This document shows positions 33,921 to 42,517 of a stretch of DNA of 64,000 bases, piece by piece. The notes beneath the pieces are model-generated. The model saw only the letters and a program-made list of their open reading frames with translations, was not told where the DNA came from and did no database searches. The stretch is from the NCBI RefSeq assembly GCF_900116605.1, contig NZ_FPBC01000014.1:56260-120259 (forward strand), written 5' to 3'. A program made the translations under genes and the position numbers. The stretch's first letter is position 1. Each line of letters begins with the position of its first letter. Source of the DNA: Pseudomonas marincola. Lineage in GTDB: Bacteria; Pseudomonadota; Gammaproteobacteria; Pseudomonadales; Pseudomonadaceae.

Positions 33921-33933
33921 CCCCCCCCCCCCC
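33921..33933 (+). repeat. Homopolymeric C13 tract
   Basis: Thirteen consecutive C in the 252-bp non-coding gap after the enoyl-CoA hydratase (33867-34118). Apart from this tract and the terminator at 34067 I see nothing in the gap. Such tracts slip readily in replication and in sequencing, so its true length is uncertain. Confidence 0.7.
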
Positions 33934-34066
33934 GCCCTCATAGACATATCCAGCCTATGGCCGACAACCTCTTCCTCCTTCCCGAGTTTCGGTAGTGGCT
34001 TGACCCACTATGAGTGCGCACTGTAACTAGCCAGAACACCAGAAATACAACTTACCCCTAACACTA

Positions 34067-34098
34067 AAAGCCCCGCCAAATTTAATCGACGGGGCTTT
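34067..34098. terminator. Rho-independent terminator after DUF1329 paralogue
   Basis: AAAGCCCCG...CGGGGCTTT stem with an AT-rich loop and TTTT on the minus strand. It ends the 37179-34119 operon and may also stop plus-strand transcription from the hydratase gene. Confidence 0.85.
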
Positions 34099-34118
34099 GT
34101 CATAACGTGCACGGAGTT

Positions 34119-35498
34119 CTAGCGACCCGCTCTTCTCGCAGCTTCTGGACCAAAGTCACGCGGTGTTAGATCACCTCGATTCAGACTGTATCCCGCCGCC
34201 TGTTCGTTAATCAGGTTGAATGCCAGATAACTTTTAGCTTCCAAGTCGTGATACAGACCGACGCCCGCCTGCCAAGTCTTGGCCGCATAGTCGTAGAAGT
34301 AGTTGATCATCGAAGTGCGCCACAGACCACCACGGGCGTCGTAGTTGTCGGCCATTATCATCAACCAGGTATCTTCATCTACATACATGCGGCGCTTACT
34401 GTAAAGGTGGCGATAACCTTCCTTGAGGTCACCTTCCAGCACCCAGACGCGGCGCAGCTCGTACCGCATATATTTGGGATTAGCGTGAAACGGTGGCAGC
34501 AGGTCCGCGTATTTGATATCCGGTGAGTGAATACGATAGGCATTGGCGGGCACGTACATTTCTTTCTTGCCGACAATGGTCCAGTTAAAGCGCTGGCCGG
34601 AACCATTGAATATGCGCACTTCGTCGACGGTGATCGAACCACCGGTGCCGGGAAACTGCATGTCAAAACCATATTCCGGCGACTGCCGTACGCGGCGTGT
34701 TCCTGGGTCGTAGCGCCAGCTTTGACGAGGCTCGGTGGTGTGGTTGTAGAACTCCATGCCGGTATTGATCTCGCCGCGATCGCGTTGTGGCAGCAGGGTT
34801 TCGTTCAGGTAATAAGACGACTGACCTTCAGTTTTACCGATACGCCCCGGCTCTAGGCCAGGCGCCAGATTTTTCGAATGAACACGACCCCAGTTGATAG
34901 TGCCATTACTTATGACGTAGGCGTTGTCAGACACATACTCTTCGGTCCATGGCCGGTAGGTGAAGAACGATGAGGTCCACATCAGCTCCAGACCTGTTTT
35001 CGGGAAGGGAAACAGCATGCCACCGGTAGTTGCCTCTACGCCCTCCCCATCACTCACTAACTTGGCGTTCTTGGCATTCTCCAGCGTGGCTTTGCAGACA
35101 CTTTCAGGAAAACGGAAGTCACGACGAGTCGGGTAGACCGGCATGCTGTATGTTTGCGGATAAGTTTCAAACAGAGCCTTTTGACCTGCGGAAAGACGAT
35201 CAGCGTACTGACTCATATTCTGCGCGGTAATCACAAATAACGGCTTGTCGTTTGGATACGGATCAATCGGGTGTTTGCCAGTGCCCTCAAAACTCACACC
35301 TTCTGGGGCGCCTAGCCATTTGCCAGTCCACTCAGTAATGCTGCCATCGGCATTACCTGCTTTCTCGGCACCGACACAGGTTAGATCTTTACCCAACCGG
35401 GCAATCTCTTCGGGCGTTGCCGCCGCATATACAGCGCTGGAAAGCAAAATGCTCTGCGCTACCAACGCAGCAATCCATAATAGTTTAAGTATTCGCAT
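34119..35498 (-). CDS. DUF1329 family exported protein (paralogue 2)
   Basis: 459 residues with a signal peptide (cleavage near SAVYA-AAT) and the same EEIARLGKDLTCVGAEKAGNADG opening as the 4372-5745 protein. The shared blocks continue to the C-terminus (EDTWLMIMADNYDARGGLW). Periplasmic or outer-membrane association is predicted. It lies 13 bases after its DUF1302 partner, so the pair is one transcript. Unlike the first pair, this transcript shows no copy of the cluster palindrome upstream. Confidence 0.85.
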   Translation of the reverse strand: MRILKLLWIAALVAQSILLSSAVYAAATPEEIARLGKDLTCVGAEKAGNADGSITEWTGKWLGAPEGVSFEGTGKHPIDPYPNDKPLFVITAQNMSQYADRLSAGQKALFETYPQTYSMPVYPTRRDFRFPESVCKATLENAKNAKLVSDGEGVEATTGGMLFPFPKTGLELMWTSSFFTYRPWTEEYVSDNAYVISNGTINWGRVHSKNLAPGLEPGRIGKTEGQSSYYLNETLLPQRDRGEINTGMEFYNHTTEPRQSWRYDPGTRRVRQSPEYGFDMQFPGTGGSITVDEVRIFNGSGQRFNWTIVGKKEMYVPANAYRIHSPDIKYADLLPPFHANPKYMRYELRRVWVLEGDLKEGYRHLYSKRRMYVDEDTWLMIMADNYDARGGLWRTSMINYFYDYAAKTWQAGVGLYHDLEAKSYLAFNLINEQAAGYSLNRGDLTPRDFGPEAARRAGR

Positions 35499-35511
35499 GA
35501 TTACTGTTCCC

Positions 35512-37179
35512 TCAGAAAGTGTATTTGGCGTTCAAGGACACATAGTCGCGGTCAGCAAGGGTACGACCCTTGTCCAGATCTGCCGAAGACAAGTAGTTGA
35601 CCCACGTTGCGCCGAGTTCGAGGTTGCCGATGTAACTGAATGTAGCGCCTAGCGTCAGCCGCTTCTCATCGCGGCCCAAGCCCTGACTGCCACTGCCGTC
35701 GACGTTCTGCTGCCAAACGCCCGAAGTGGTCAGATCCCAACCATTGAACACGCTAGGAAAGTCGAGATAGGCGCCCACTCCCAGCAACGTATCGGAGCGA
35801 GTTTGACCGTCGTAAACAAAGTCATCGAACTTGCCATTTTCGCCCGGCAAACCGCCAGTAACGGTTAGCGTGTCGACGCTCTGGATGCTCGTGTTAACCA
35901 GCTCGCCCATTAGCGTGGTTTGATTGGCCAGGCCGTTGGGGCCGAGGATGTAAACAAGGTTGGCGTTGGCCATCAGCACATCCCCAGTGGTGGGAGCACC
36001 GTTGCTCAAATAAACCGGGGCTCCCTCACGCAGGCTCAGGTCTGAACCGATCTGCACATCGCCAACCTTCGAGGTCAGGCTGAGGCCTGTGAGTTTGAGA
36101 TCTTCGAAGTAGCCAAATTTGAGCGTGGGCACGCCTGCACCGTATCCCGCATCATCAATACTGCTCAGCGATGAAAACTGCGTAGTGCCACTGGTGTCGA
36201 AGAACATCGATGCCACACGGTCGTGATAACGATAATGATAGAGCCCAAGTTCTGTGTTGAAGTCTAGATTCCAACGAGCACCAAGCCCCCATTGCCCTGA
36301 ATCACGCGGGTCTTGAACGCGGGTTGAGTTGGCAACTGTGAAGGATGCATCAGGCAAGTTACTGATCACTCCCGGCGCGAACCGATAAAACTGCGATCCT
36401 GGTCCAAAGAAGTCCCCACCGAAGAAGTCTCCGACCGGATTGAGAAGCGTTTCTTCCCACTCAAGCTGGTAGAACCCCGTAAGTGCAAGGCTTTCGTTCA
36501 ATGACCAGGTGAAAGACAACTGATTAACAGGTAAATAGGCGTCTTTAGCTTCGGTTCCCGGAACGTTGAACTTGGTCGAATCAACCGGCGCCTGTCCCTG
36601 GCTGATGTTCGGCCAGAACAAACTTTCGCCCCACGCCACCAGATGACGCCCTGCATTAAGTGACAAATACTGCGATTCGCCAACAGGAAAGTTGCCGTAT
36701 AAATAGGCATCTAGGAGCTGGAAACGGCTGCCACTGTTGCGGCGGGTGGAGCTGGTGAAGCGACTCTCATCACCGGGTGTATTGACCACACGGTTTACAG
36801 TGGCGGCAGAATCGTTGTCGTTATCGCTTTTATAGACCTCATCGTAAAAATCACTGGCCCGTAACACGCCACCGATATTGTCTTTCTGCACCCGCAATTC
36901 GCCAAACACGCTGACACGGTTGTTGATCGGCGCATAGCGCTCAAAATTGCGCGTGGCATCGTCGTTGTTTATGTCTGCCAGATAATGACTGTCCGGACTG
37001 CGTGTTCGGAAGGAATAGGTGTAGTTGACAGTGACTTGAGAGTCTACTTTCAAGCCGTTTTCAAACTCGATACTTGGCAGCGCTAATGCCACTGCAGGTG
37101 TAAGCGAGGTTGCGACTGCCAGTGCAAGAGGTTTGAGCCTGACGTGAAGAACAGGTGCCTTAAACCTGGGTATTTGCAT
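35512..37179 (-). CDS. DUF1302 family outer-membrane beta-barrel protein (paralogue 2)
   Basis: About 555 residues from the ATG at 37179 (AAGGA upstream). Signal region HVRLKPLALAVATSLTPAVALA; beta-rich body with the DUF1302 block LSLNAGRHLVAWGESLFWPNIS; terminal ...LNAKYTF as in the first paralogue. Probably a pore or receptor for hydrophobic substrate together with DUF1329 (inference). No operator copy lies between its start and the terminator at 37241-37275, so it may be expressed differently from the rest of the cluster. Confidence 0.85.
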   Translation of the reverse strand: MQIPRFKAPVLHVRLKPLALAVATSLTPAVALALPSIEFENGLKVDSQVTVNYTYSFRTRSPDSHYLADINNDDATRNFERYAPINNRVSVFGELRVQKDNIGGVLRASDFYDEVYKSDNDNDSAATVNRVVNTPGDESRFTSSTRRNSGSRFQLLDAYLYGNFPVGESQYLSLNAGRHLVAWGESLFWPNISQGQAPVDSTKFNVPGTEAKDAYLPVNQLSFTWSLNESLALTGFYQLEWEETLLNPVGDFFGGDFFGPGSQFYRFAPGVISNLPDASFTVANSTRVQDPRDSGQWGLGARWNLDFNTELGLYHYRYHDRVASMFFDTSGTTQFSSLSSIDDAGYGAGVPTLKFGYFEDLKLTGLSLTSKVGDVQIGSDLSLREGAPVYLSNGAPTTGDVLMANANLVYILGPNGLANQTTLMGELVNTSIQSVDTLTVTGGLPGENGKFDDFVYDGQTRSDTLLGVGAYLDFPSVFNGWDLTTSGVWQQNVDGSGSQGLGRDEKRLTLGATFSYIGNLELGATWVNYLSSADLDKGRTLADRDYVSLNAKYTF

Positions 37180-37240
37180 AGCGCGATCCTTGTTTTTATT
37201 TATAGACACGGCATGTGTTCTGGCAGTATTTCGCGCACTC

Positions 37241-37275
37241 AAAAAAAATGCCTACCCCAGACGGAGTAGGCATAC
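37241..37275 (-). terminator. Rho-independent terminator after the hsaA-kstD operon
   Basis: ATGCCTAC and GTAGGCAT arms are followed by T8 on the minus strand. It closes the operon that starts with hsaA. Confidence 0.85.
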
Positions 37276-37317
37276 TTAAAGGTTAACAGTCGCGTTACGG
37301 CGTGACATTTGAGACAG

Positions 37318-38904
37318 TTAAACGCTTAACTCTCGGGCTAACTGCAGCTTGTCGACCTTGTTCGAGGCATTCATCGGCAGCACCGGATAAAACTTCACCT
37401 GACGCGGGACCTTGTAGTTGGCCATATGCTCACGAGACCATGCGATTAACTCAGCAGCATTTAAACTGCAGCCTTTACGCAGCACGATGCAAGCGCATCC
37501 AACCTCGCCCATGCGTGCATCGGGCACACCCAACACTGCAACTTGGGCAACTGCCGGATGCTCACTAATGGCCGCTTCGATCTCCGCCGGGTAGCAGTTG
37601 AAACCGCCTACAATGAACATGTCTTTGAGGCGCCCGGTGATACGCAGGTTTCCCTGTGCATCTAAGCTGCCCACATCGCCAGTGTGCAGCCAACCCGCGC
37701 TATCGACGGCCTCGCTGGTAGCCGACGGATTATTGAAGTAGCCCTGCATGACATGGAAGCCTCGCAAGCAGATCTCGCCCGGCTCACCTGCAGGCAGCGG
37801 ATTTGAGTCTGTATCAAGAATCGCCAATTCAGTACCGGGGATCGGTTTACCGCTGGTGGCAGCAATAATATGAGCGGAGTCCTGAGGGTCGCAAATAGTC
37901 GCCAGGCCGCCACATTCTGTAAGGCCATAGGCAGTGGTCACGACCTTGAAACCCAACTCTTCTCGCATGCGCCGAATCAGCACCGGCGGGATCGTGGATG
38001 CACCAGTGACCGCGACACGCAAACTTGACAGATCCGCTGTGGCCAAGCCTGGATGATCGAGCATCGACAGATACAACGTCGGTGGGCCGGGCAAAATAGT
38101 AATACGATCCTGCTCTACGCGGCGAAATACATCATCGGCGTCAAACACTGCCTGCGGCACAATAGTAGCACCGCCGAGTAAACAGGTGAGCCAGCCAGCT
38201 TTGTAGCCAAACGAATGGAAGAACGGGTTGACGATCAGGTATCGATCGCCCGGTACCAAGCCAATGATATGCACATACTCATTGAATGCCCTCAAACTCT
38301 GACCGTGAGCATACATCACCCCCTTCGGTTTACCGGTGGTGCCGGAGGTAAACAGCAAGTCGGATAAATCATCAGCACTAATCGACTCGGCCCGTTTCTG
38401 TGCAAGCTCGATGCTGATGGACTCACCTGCACTTATAAACTCATCAAGGCATTGGTCGGCAAAATATGAAGTCCCAATAACTACCATGTGTTCCAGACTT
38501 TGCGGACGTACAGCTGCAAGCATTGCCGGGTAATCGTTGCCGAGGAATTGGTCTTGTACAAACACCAGTCGCGTGCCACTGCGCTCAATTATATCTGCCG
38601 CCTCGTGTCCTTTCATGCGTGTATTCAGCGGCACCAGTACAGCCCCGGCAGCCTGCAATCCAACAGCTAGCAGCACCCACTCAACGCAGTTGGGTGCCCA
38701 CACTGCGACTCGGTCGCCTTTGTTGATTCCTACCGCCATCAGACTGCGGGCGACCGCCAACATGCGCATTGGCAGCTCTGCATAACTGATGCTTTGCTGC
38801 GCGTCTTCAAGCGCTGCTCGTTGACCATGAATGTGCGCTGCGCGCAACACCAGAGCCGGAATCGAGGCTGGTAGATCAGCCGGCGTTGGGAACACAGAAG
38901 CCAT
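37318..38904 (-). CDS. Acyl-CoA ligase, FadD3-like candidate
   Basis: A 528-residue ANL ligase: LLFTSGTTGKPKGVMYAHG, AYGLTECGG, WLHTGDVGSLDAQGN, and the C-terminal PMNASNKVDKLQLAREL with the catalytic Lys (the usual GK of this motif is NK). Last gene of the hsaA-kstD-3beta/17betaHSD-kshB operon. In that company it may activate HIP, the C/D-ring acid released by HsaD, as FadD3 does; that is inference, and side-chain activation is an alternative. GAAGAG precedes the ATG. Confidence 0.8.
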   Translation of the reverse strand: MASVFPTPADLPASIPALVLRAAHIHGQRAALEDAQQSISYAELPMRMLAVARSLMAVGINKGDRVAVWAPNCVEWVLLAVGLQAAGAVLVPLNTRMKGHEAADIIERSGTRLVFVQDQFLGNDYPAMLAAVRPQSLEHMVVIGTSYFADQCLDEFISAGESISIELAQKRAESISADDLSDLLFTSGTTGKPKGVMYAHGQSLRAFNEYVHIIGLVPGDRYLIVNPFFHSFGYKAGWLTCLLGGATIVPQAVFDADDVFRRVEQDRITILPGPPTLYLSMLDHPGLATADLSSLRVAVTGASTIPPVLIRRMREELGFKVVTTAYGLTECGGLATICDPQDSAHIIAATSGKPIPGTELAILDTDSNPLPAGEPGEICLRGFHVMQGYFNNPSATSEAVDSAGWLHTGDVGSLDAQGNLRITGRLKDMFIVGGFNCYPAEIEAAISEHPAVAQVAVLGVPDARMGEVGCACIVLRKGCSLNAAELIAWSREHMANYKVPRQVKFYPVLPMNASNKVDKLQLARELSV

Positions 38905-38925
38905 CAGGTTGCTCTCTTCAGGTTA

Positions 38926-39957
38926 TCAATCAGGGAAACGCAAATGAACTTTGGCGCTGGTCGCTACGGCCTGACAGGCTAGTGTCCAGCCTTCACTCAG
39001 CTCTTGTGCGTCCAGGGCGTCGTTGTGCAACAGATCTACTTCACCCGACACCAGCGAGCACATGCATGAAGCGCACGAGCCAACCAGGCACGAATGCGGG
39101 GGTTGCATGTTCACCCGTTGCATTGCAGCCAGCAAAATCTCGCCAGGCTCGCAGTCGATCTCGCGAGTTTCGCCATCAAGCTCGACGGTTAAACGTGTAG
39201 CCTCTGCACTGTCGTGCGCCACTATTGTTTCTTGCGGCTGCTCACTTTCGCTGGGGAGTGAAACAAAACGCTCCACATGAATTGCGCCGTGTTCAAGCCC
39301 TGCTTCGCGCAACGCTTTGCTGCCGGCATCCATAAACGGCCCAGGGCCGCAGATGAAACCCTGCGCACGATCAAATCCGGACGCTAAGTGAGCCAGTTGA
39401 ATAACCGTTGGATGCCCCTGAACGCTGGCCAGCCAATGGATAACTTGCAAGCGAGGCCCAAACTCGGCCACCAGCTCTTGCAACAGTGAACGGAAAATCA
39501 CTGATTGCTCGTCCCGGTTAGCGTAAATGAGCCTCACGCGTCCTTTGCCTTCACTGAGCACTGAACGCAGAATCGACAACACCGGCGTGATACCACTGCC
39601 ACCCGCAAGTAGTATGAAATCTCCATCAAGATGGCGCGGCACAAAGATTCCGGCGGGCGGTAGCACTTCGACCGTGTGTCCAGGCTTAAGCTGATCGCAC
39701 AACCAATTGGAGCCACGGCCCTCATCGACACGTTTAACCGTAACCCGCAAATTTTCAGGGCTGAACGGCGAACTGGACAACGAGTAGCAACGCGGCAGCC
39801 AATCATTCCCAAAGGGAATTCGAAGGGTTAAGAACTGCCCGGGGCGGTACTTGAATCTAGTCTTGTGCTCATCAGGAATACTGAACTCGAATGAGCAACT
39901 GTCGTGTGTTTCCTGAATAACAGCAGCGACGGGTAAAGAAATATAAGTCTGGCTCAT
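38926..39957 (-). CDS. kshB: KshB-type 3-ketosteroid 9alpha-hydroxylase reductase
   Basis: 343 residues in the order FAD domain (RCYSLSSSPF at 56-65), NAD domain (LLAGGSGITP at 116-125, FICGPGPFMD) and a C-terminal plant-type 2Fe-2S domain with Cys290, Cys295, Cys298 and Cys328. This is the architecture of KshB, which feeds electrons to the Rieske oxygenase KshA. The family also contains phenylacetyl-CoA epoxidase reductase and other class IA reductases, but KstD and HsaA in the same operon favour KshB. KshA itself is not in this window. The start lies 2 bases after the preceding SDR stop. Confidence 0.82.
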   Translation of the reverse strand: MSQTYISLPVAAVIQETHDSCSFEFSIPDEHKTRFKYRPGQFLTLRIPFGNDWLPRCYSLSSSPFSPENLRVTVKRVDEGRGSNWLCDQLKPGHTVEVLPPAGIFVPRHLDGDFILLAGGSGITPVLSILRSVLSEGKGRVRLIYANRDEQSVIFRSLLQELVAEFGPRLQVIHWLASVQGHPTVIQLAHLASGFDRAQGFICGPGPFMDAGSKALREAGLEHGAIHVERFVSLPSESEQPQETIVAHDSAEATRLTVELDGETREIDCEPGEILLAAMQRVNMQPPHSCLVGSCASCMCSLVSGEVDLLHNDALDAQELSEGWTLACQAVATSAKVHLRFPD

Positions 39958-39959
39958 AG

Positions 39960-40721
39960 TCAGATACTCATCACAAATTGCCCGCTGTCGACCCGCAACT
40001 CAATGCCGTTCACCGCTCTCGACTCATCACTGGCAAGATAAAGCACGGCATGGGCGACATCTTCTGGCAAACAGGCACGATTCATCGGATCGCTATCAAT
40101 AGTGAAAGCTGCAGGCTCAACACCTTGCGGATATGAGTTACGTGTCATGGCTGTCATCACCCCATCTGGGTGGACAGAATTACAGCGAATTCGATACTTG
40201 CGTTTGCGACAATGCACAGCAACGCTGCGAGTTAATGCGGCGACAGCACCTTTGCTGGCACCGTATGCCAGATAATCATCACGGGCGGCCAATGCGGCAA
40301 TAGATGAAATGTTGATGATCGACCCGCAACCCCGGTCTTTCATCAGTTGCACCGCCATCTTGCTGCCCAGAAATGCACTGTCAGCGTTCACGCGCATGAG
40401 TCTGTGCCACGTATCAAGACTGGTTTGTTCAATATCACCGGGTAACAAAATCCCAGCGTTATTAACCAACACATCCAAGCCTTGATTGTGTATGCGCAAG
40501 TTCTCTGCCAATTGCTGCCAGCTGTCCGGATCACTGACATCTTGAATAATAAAGCGGGCAAGCGATCCCAGTTCATCGGCGATTCGCTCGCCGTCTAGCT
40601 GGTTAAGATCGGTCATCACGACGTATGCGCCTTCCCCGACAAACAGACGCGCGCACGCCTCACCAATGCCGCTGGCAGCGCCGGTGACAACGGCCAGCTT
40701 GCCAGCAAGACGACCGCTCAC
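39960..40721 (-). CDS. 3beta/17beta-hydroxysteroid dehydrogenase-like SDR
   Basis: 253 residues. Beyond the SDR motifs (TGAASGIG; Ser in NISSIAAL; YGASK) it shares distinctive blocks with the Comamonas testosteroni 3beta/17beta-HSD: NNAGILLPGD, the CRKRKYRIRCNSVHPDG region and LASDES near the C-terminus. It likely interconverts 3beta- or 17beta-hydroxyl and ketone groups, for example preparing 3-ketosteroids for KstD. Its start overlaps the kstD stop by four bases. Confidence 0.83.
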   Translation of the reverse strand: MSGRLAGKLAVVTGAASGIGEACARLFVGEGAYVVMTDLNQLDGERIADELGSLARFIIQDVSDPDSWQQLAENLRIHNQGLDVLVNNAGILLPGDIEQTSLDTWHRLMRVNADSAFLGSKMAVQLMKDRGCGSIINISSIAALAARDDYLAYGASKGAVAALTRSVAVHCRKRKYRIRCNSVHPDGVMTAMTRNSYPQGVEPAAFTIDSDPMNRACLPEDVAHAVLYLASDESRAVNGIELRVDSGQFVMSI

Positions 40722-42478
40722 ACTGACACCGTTTGATGTTGCGCAATATGCAACGCGGCTAAATAACCAAATGTCATGGCTGGGCCGAGCGTTCCGCCAG
40801 CCCCTGGGTACGCTGTGCCAAGCACAGACGCGGATGTATTGCCGATGGCGTATAGGCCTGCAATAGCCTCGCCATTTTCGCGAACGACCTGCGCATGCTC
40901 GTTGGTCAACAAACCGCCTTTGGTACCAATGTCACCGGCATACATCGGCATCGCGTAGTAAGGCCCCTTCTCCATTGGTGCCAAGCACGGATTTGGGCTG
41001 ATATTGCTGTCGCCGTAGTAGCAGTCGAAAGCATTGCCGCCGCGTTCAAATTCAAGGTCAACACCGGTTCTGGCGTAACCATTGACCCGCTGTACGGTGT
41101 TTTTGAGGCCAGCACCATCTATACCAATCTGCTCAGCCAACGCATCGAGTGTGTCGGCTTTGAAGTAGACATTGTTCAGCCAGGTCTTGCGCAAACGGCT
41201 GTCGGGCATGATCTGCGCAGGCATTAATGGACCCATGGCGTAATTGAAGCGGAATTTACTGTCGAAAATCACCCACGACGGAATGCATTTGCCTTCTGTA
41301 GCGGCGTTGTCGCGGTACATGGCGTCAACAAATTCGAGGTAAGGCGTCGCCTCATTTACGAAGCGTTGGCCCAACCCATTGACAACGATAGCGCCAGGAA
41401 AAGCGCGCTCAGCAAATACGCCACGGGCGCGATCTTCACCGGGCACCAGCAAGCTGGGGGCCCACCACCCCCAATCCAGCAGATCAGTCGCTGCGCCAAT
41501 TTTTTGCCCAGCTTCAAGCCCCGCACCTGTATTCGCACCTGCAGGGGTAGCACTCCAAGCCACTTGAGTTGGTTGCGGCAAGTACTTATCACGCAGCGCT
41601 TGATTCTGCTCGAAGCCACCGGCAGCCAAAATGACACCGTGGCGCGCATTAATACGCCGCAACTCACCGTCGCGCTTGACCACAACGGCACAAACGCGCC
41701 CCTGCTCCTCAATCAACTCATGAAAGTCAGTGTTAAGCCACAGCGGAATATTGCGATCCATCAATGAAGCCCGCAGGCTCGCGACCAGTGCATTTCCTAA
41801 TGCAGTACGCCGATCACGCTTGCTGCCGGTTTTTTTCCGCCACCTGAAATCGAGTTTGTAGCGCAGCAGCATCCAGATAATCATCATCCGCCAGCCAGTG
41901 CTTTTAGACATGGCTTTGTGCGCGTCGCGGGCGGTCCATGCAATCTTGCCCATGAGCATATTGCCAGGCGAACCTTCGCGCAGCTTACTCAGCTCATCAC
42001 CCAACTGACTCAAATCAAACAGCTCGGGATCAAGGCTTCGACCACCTTCTAGTGAGCCCGGCAGATGCTGGTAGTAATCCGGGTACTTGGCTGCAACCGC
42101 ATAACGAACGCGGGTGTTACGCTCAAGCCAGGCAATCATTTTTGGTGACTGCAACATGTAGGCGCGCAAACGACGCTCGTCTACCCGGTCACCGACTGCG
42201 CCCTTGAGATAAGTCCACGCCAGCTCCTCGCTGTCTTTTCCACCAATTGCTTTGAAATGATGATTATTGGGTATCCAGATACCCCCGCCAGACAACGCTG
42301 ATGTACCGCCGTACTGGCCAGCCTTTTCGACCACCAATACCTCTAGACCCTGGTCGGCAGCCGTAACTGCCGCAGTCATGGCGCCGGCGCCCGAGCCGAC
42401 GACGACAACATCATATTCGGCTACAGATTGATTTGAGTTTTGCATAGATTCGCTCGCTGGCCAGTTGAAGTTGCGCAT
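40718..42478 (-). CDS. kstD: 3-ketosteroid delta-1-dehydrogenase
   Basis: About 586 residues, FAD-binding-2 family with DVVVVGSGAGAMTAA at the N-terminus, TSALSGGGIWIPNNH, and a C-terminal active-site region KGPYYAMPMYAGDIGTKGG followed by GLYAIGNTSASVLG and YPGAGGTLGPAMTFG. Length and these motifs match KstD, which inserts the C1-C2 double bond that, with 9alpha-hydroxylation, opens ring B. The frame extends to a TTG at 42496; I use the ATG at 42478, and an ATG at 42445 is also possible. It is 39 bases downstream of hsaA. Confidence 0.86.
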   Translation of the reverse strand: MRNFNWPASESMQNSNQSVAEYDVVVVGSGAGAMTAAVTAADQGLEVLVVEKAGQYGGTSALSGGGIWIPNNHHFKAIGGKDSEELAWTYLKGAVGDRVDERRLRAYMLQSPKMIAWLERNTRVRYAVAAKYPDYYQHLPGSLEGGRSLDPELFDLSQLGDELSKLREGSPGNMLMGKIAWTARDAHKAMSKSTGWRMMIIWMLLRYKLDFRWRKKTGSKRDRRTALGNALVASLRASLMDRNIPLWLNTDFHELIEEQGRVCAVVVKRDGELRRINARHGVILAAGGFEQNQALRDKYLPQPTQVAWSATPAGANTGAGLEAGQKIGAATDLLDWGWWAPSLLVPGEDRARGVFAERAFPGAIVVNGLGQRFVNEATPYLEFVDAMYRDNAATEGKCIPSWVIFDSKFRFNYAMGPLMPAQIMPDSRLRKTWLNNVYFKADTLDALAEQIGIDGAGLKNTVQRVNGYARTGVDLEFERGGNAFDCYYGDSNISPNPCLAPMEKGPYYAMPMYAGDIGTKGGLLTNEHAQVVRENGEAIAGLYAIGNTSASVLGTAYPGAGGTLGPAMTFGYLAALHIAQHQTVSV

Positions 42479-42517
42479 CCAATTTCCGTCACTCAACGGA
42501 AATCGCCATTTGCAAAA

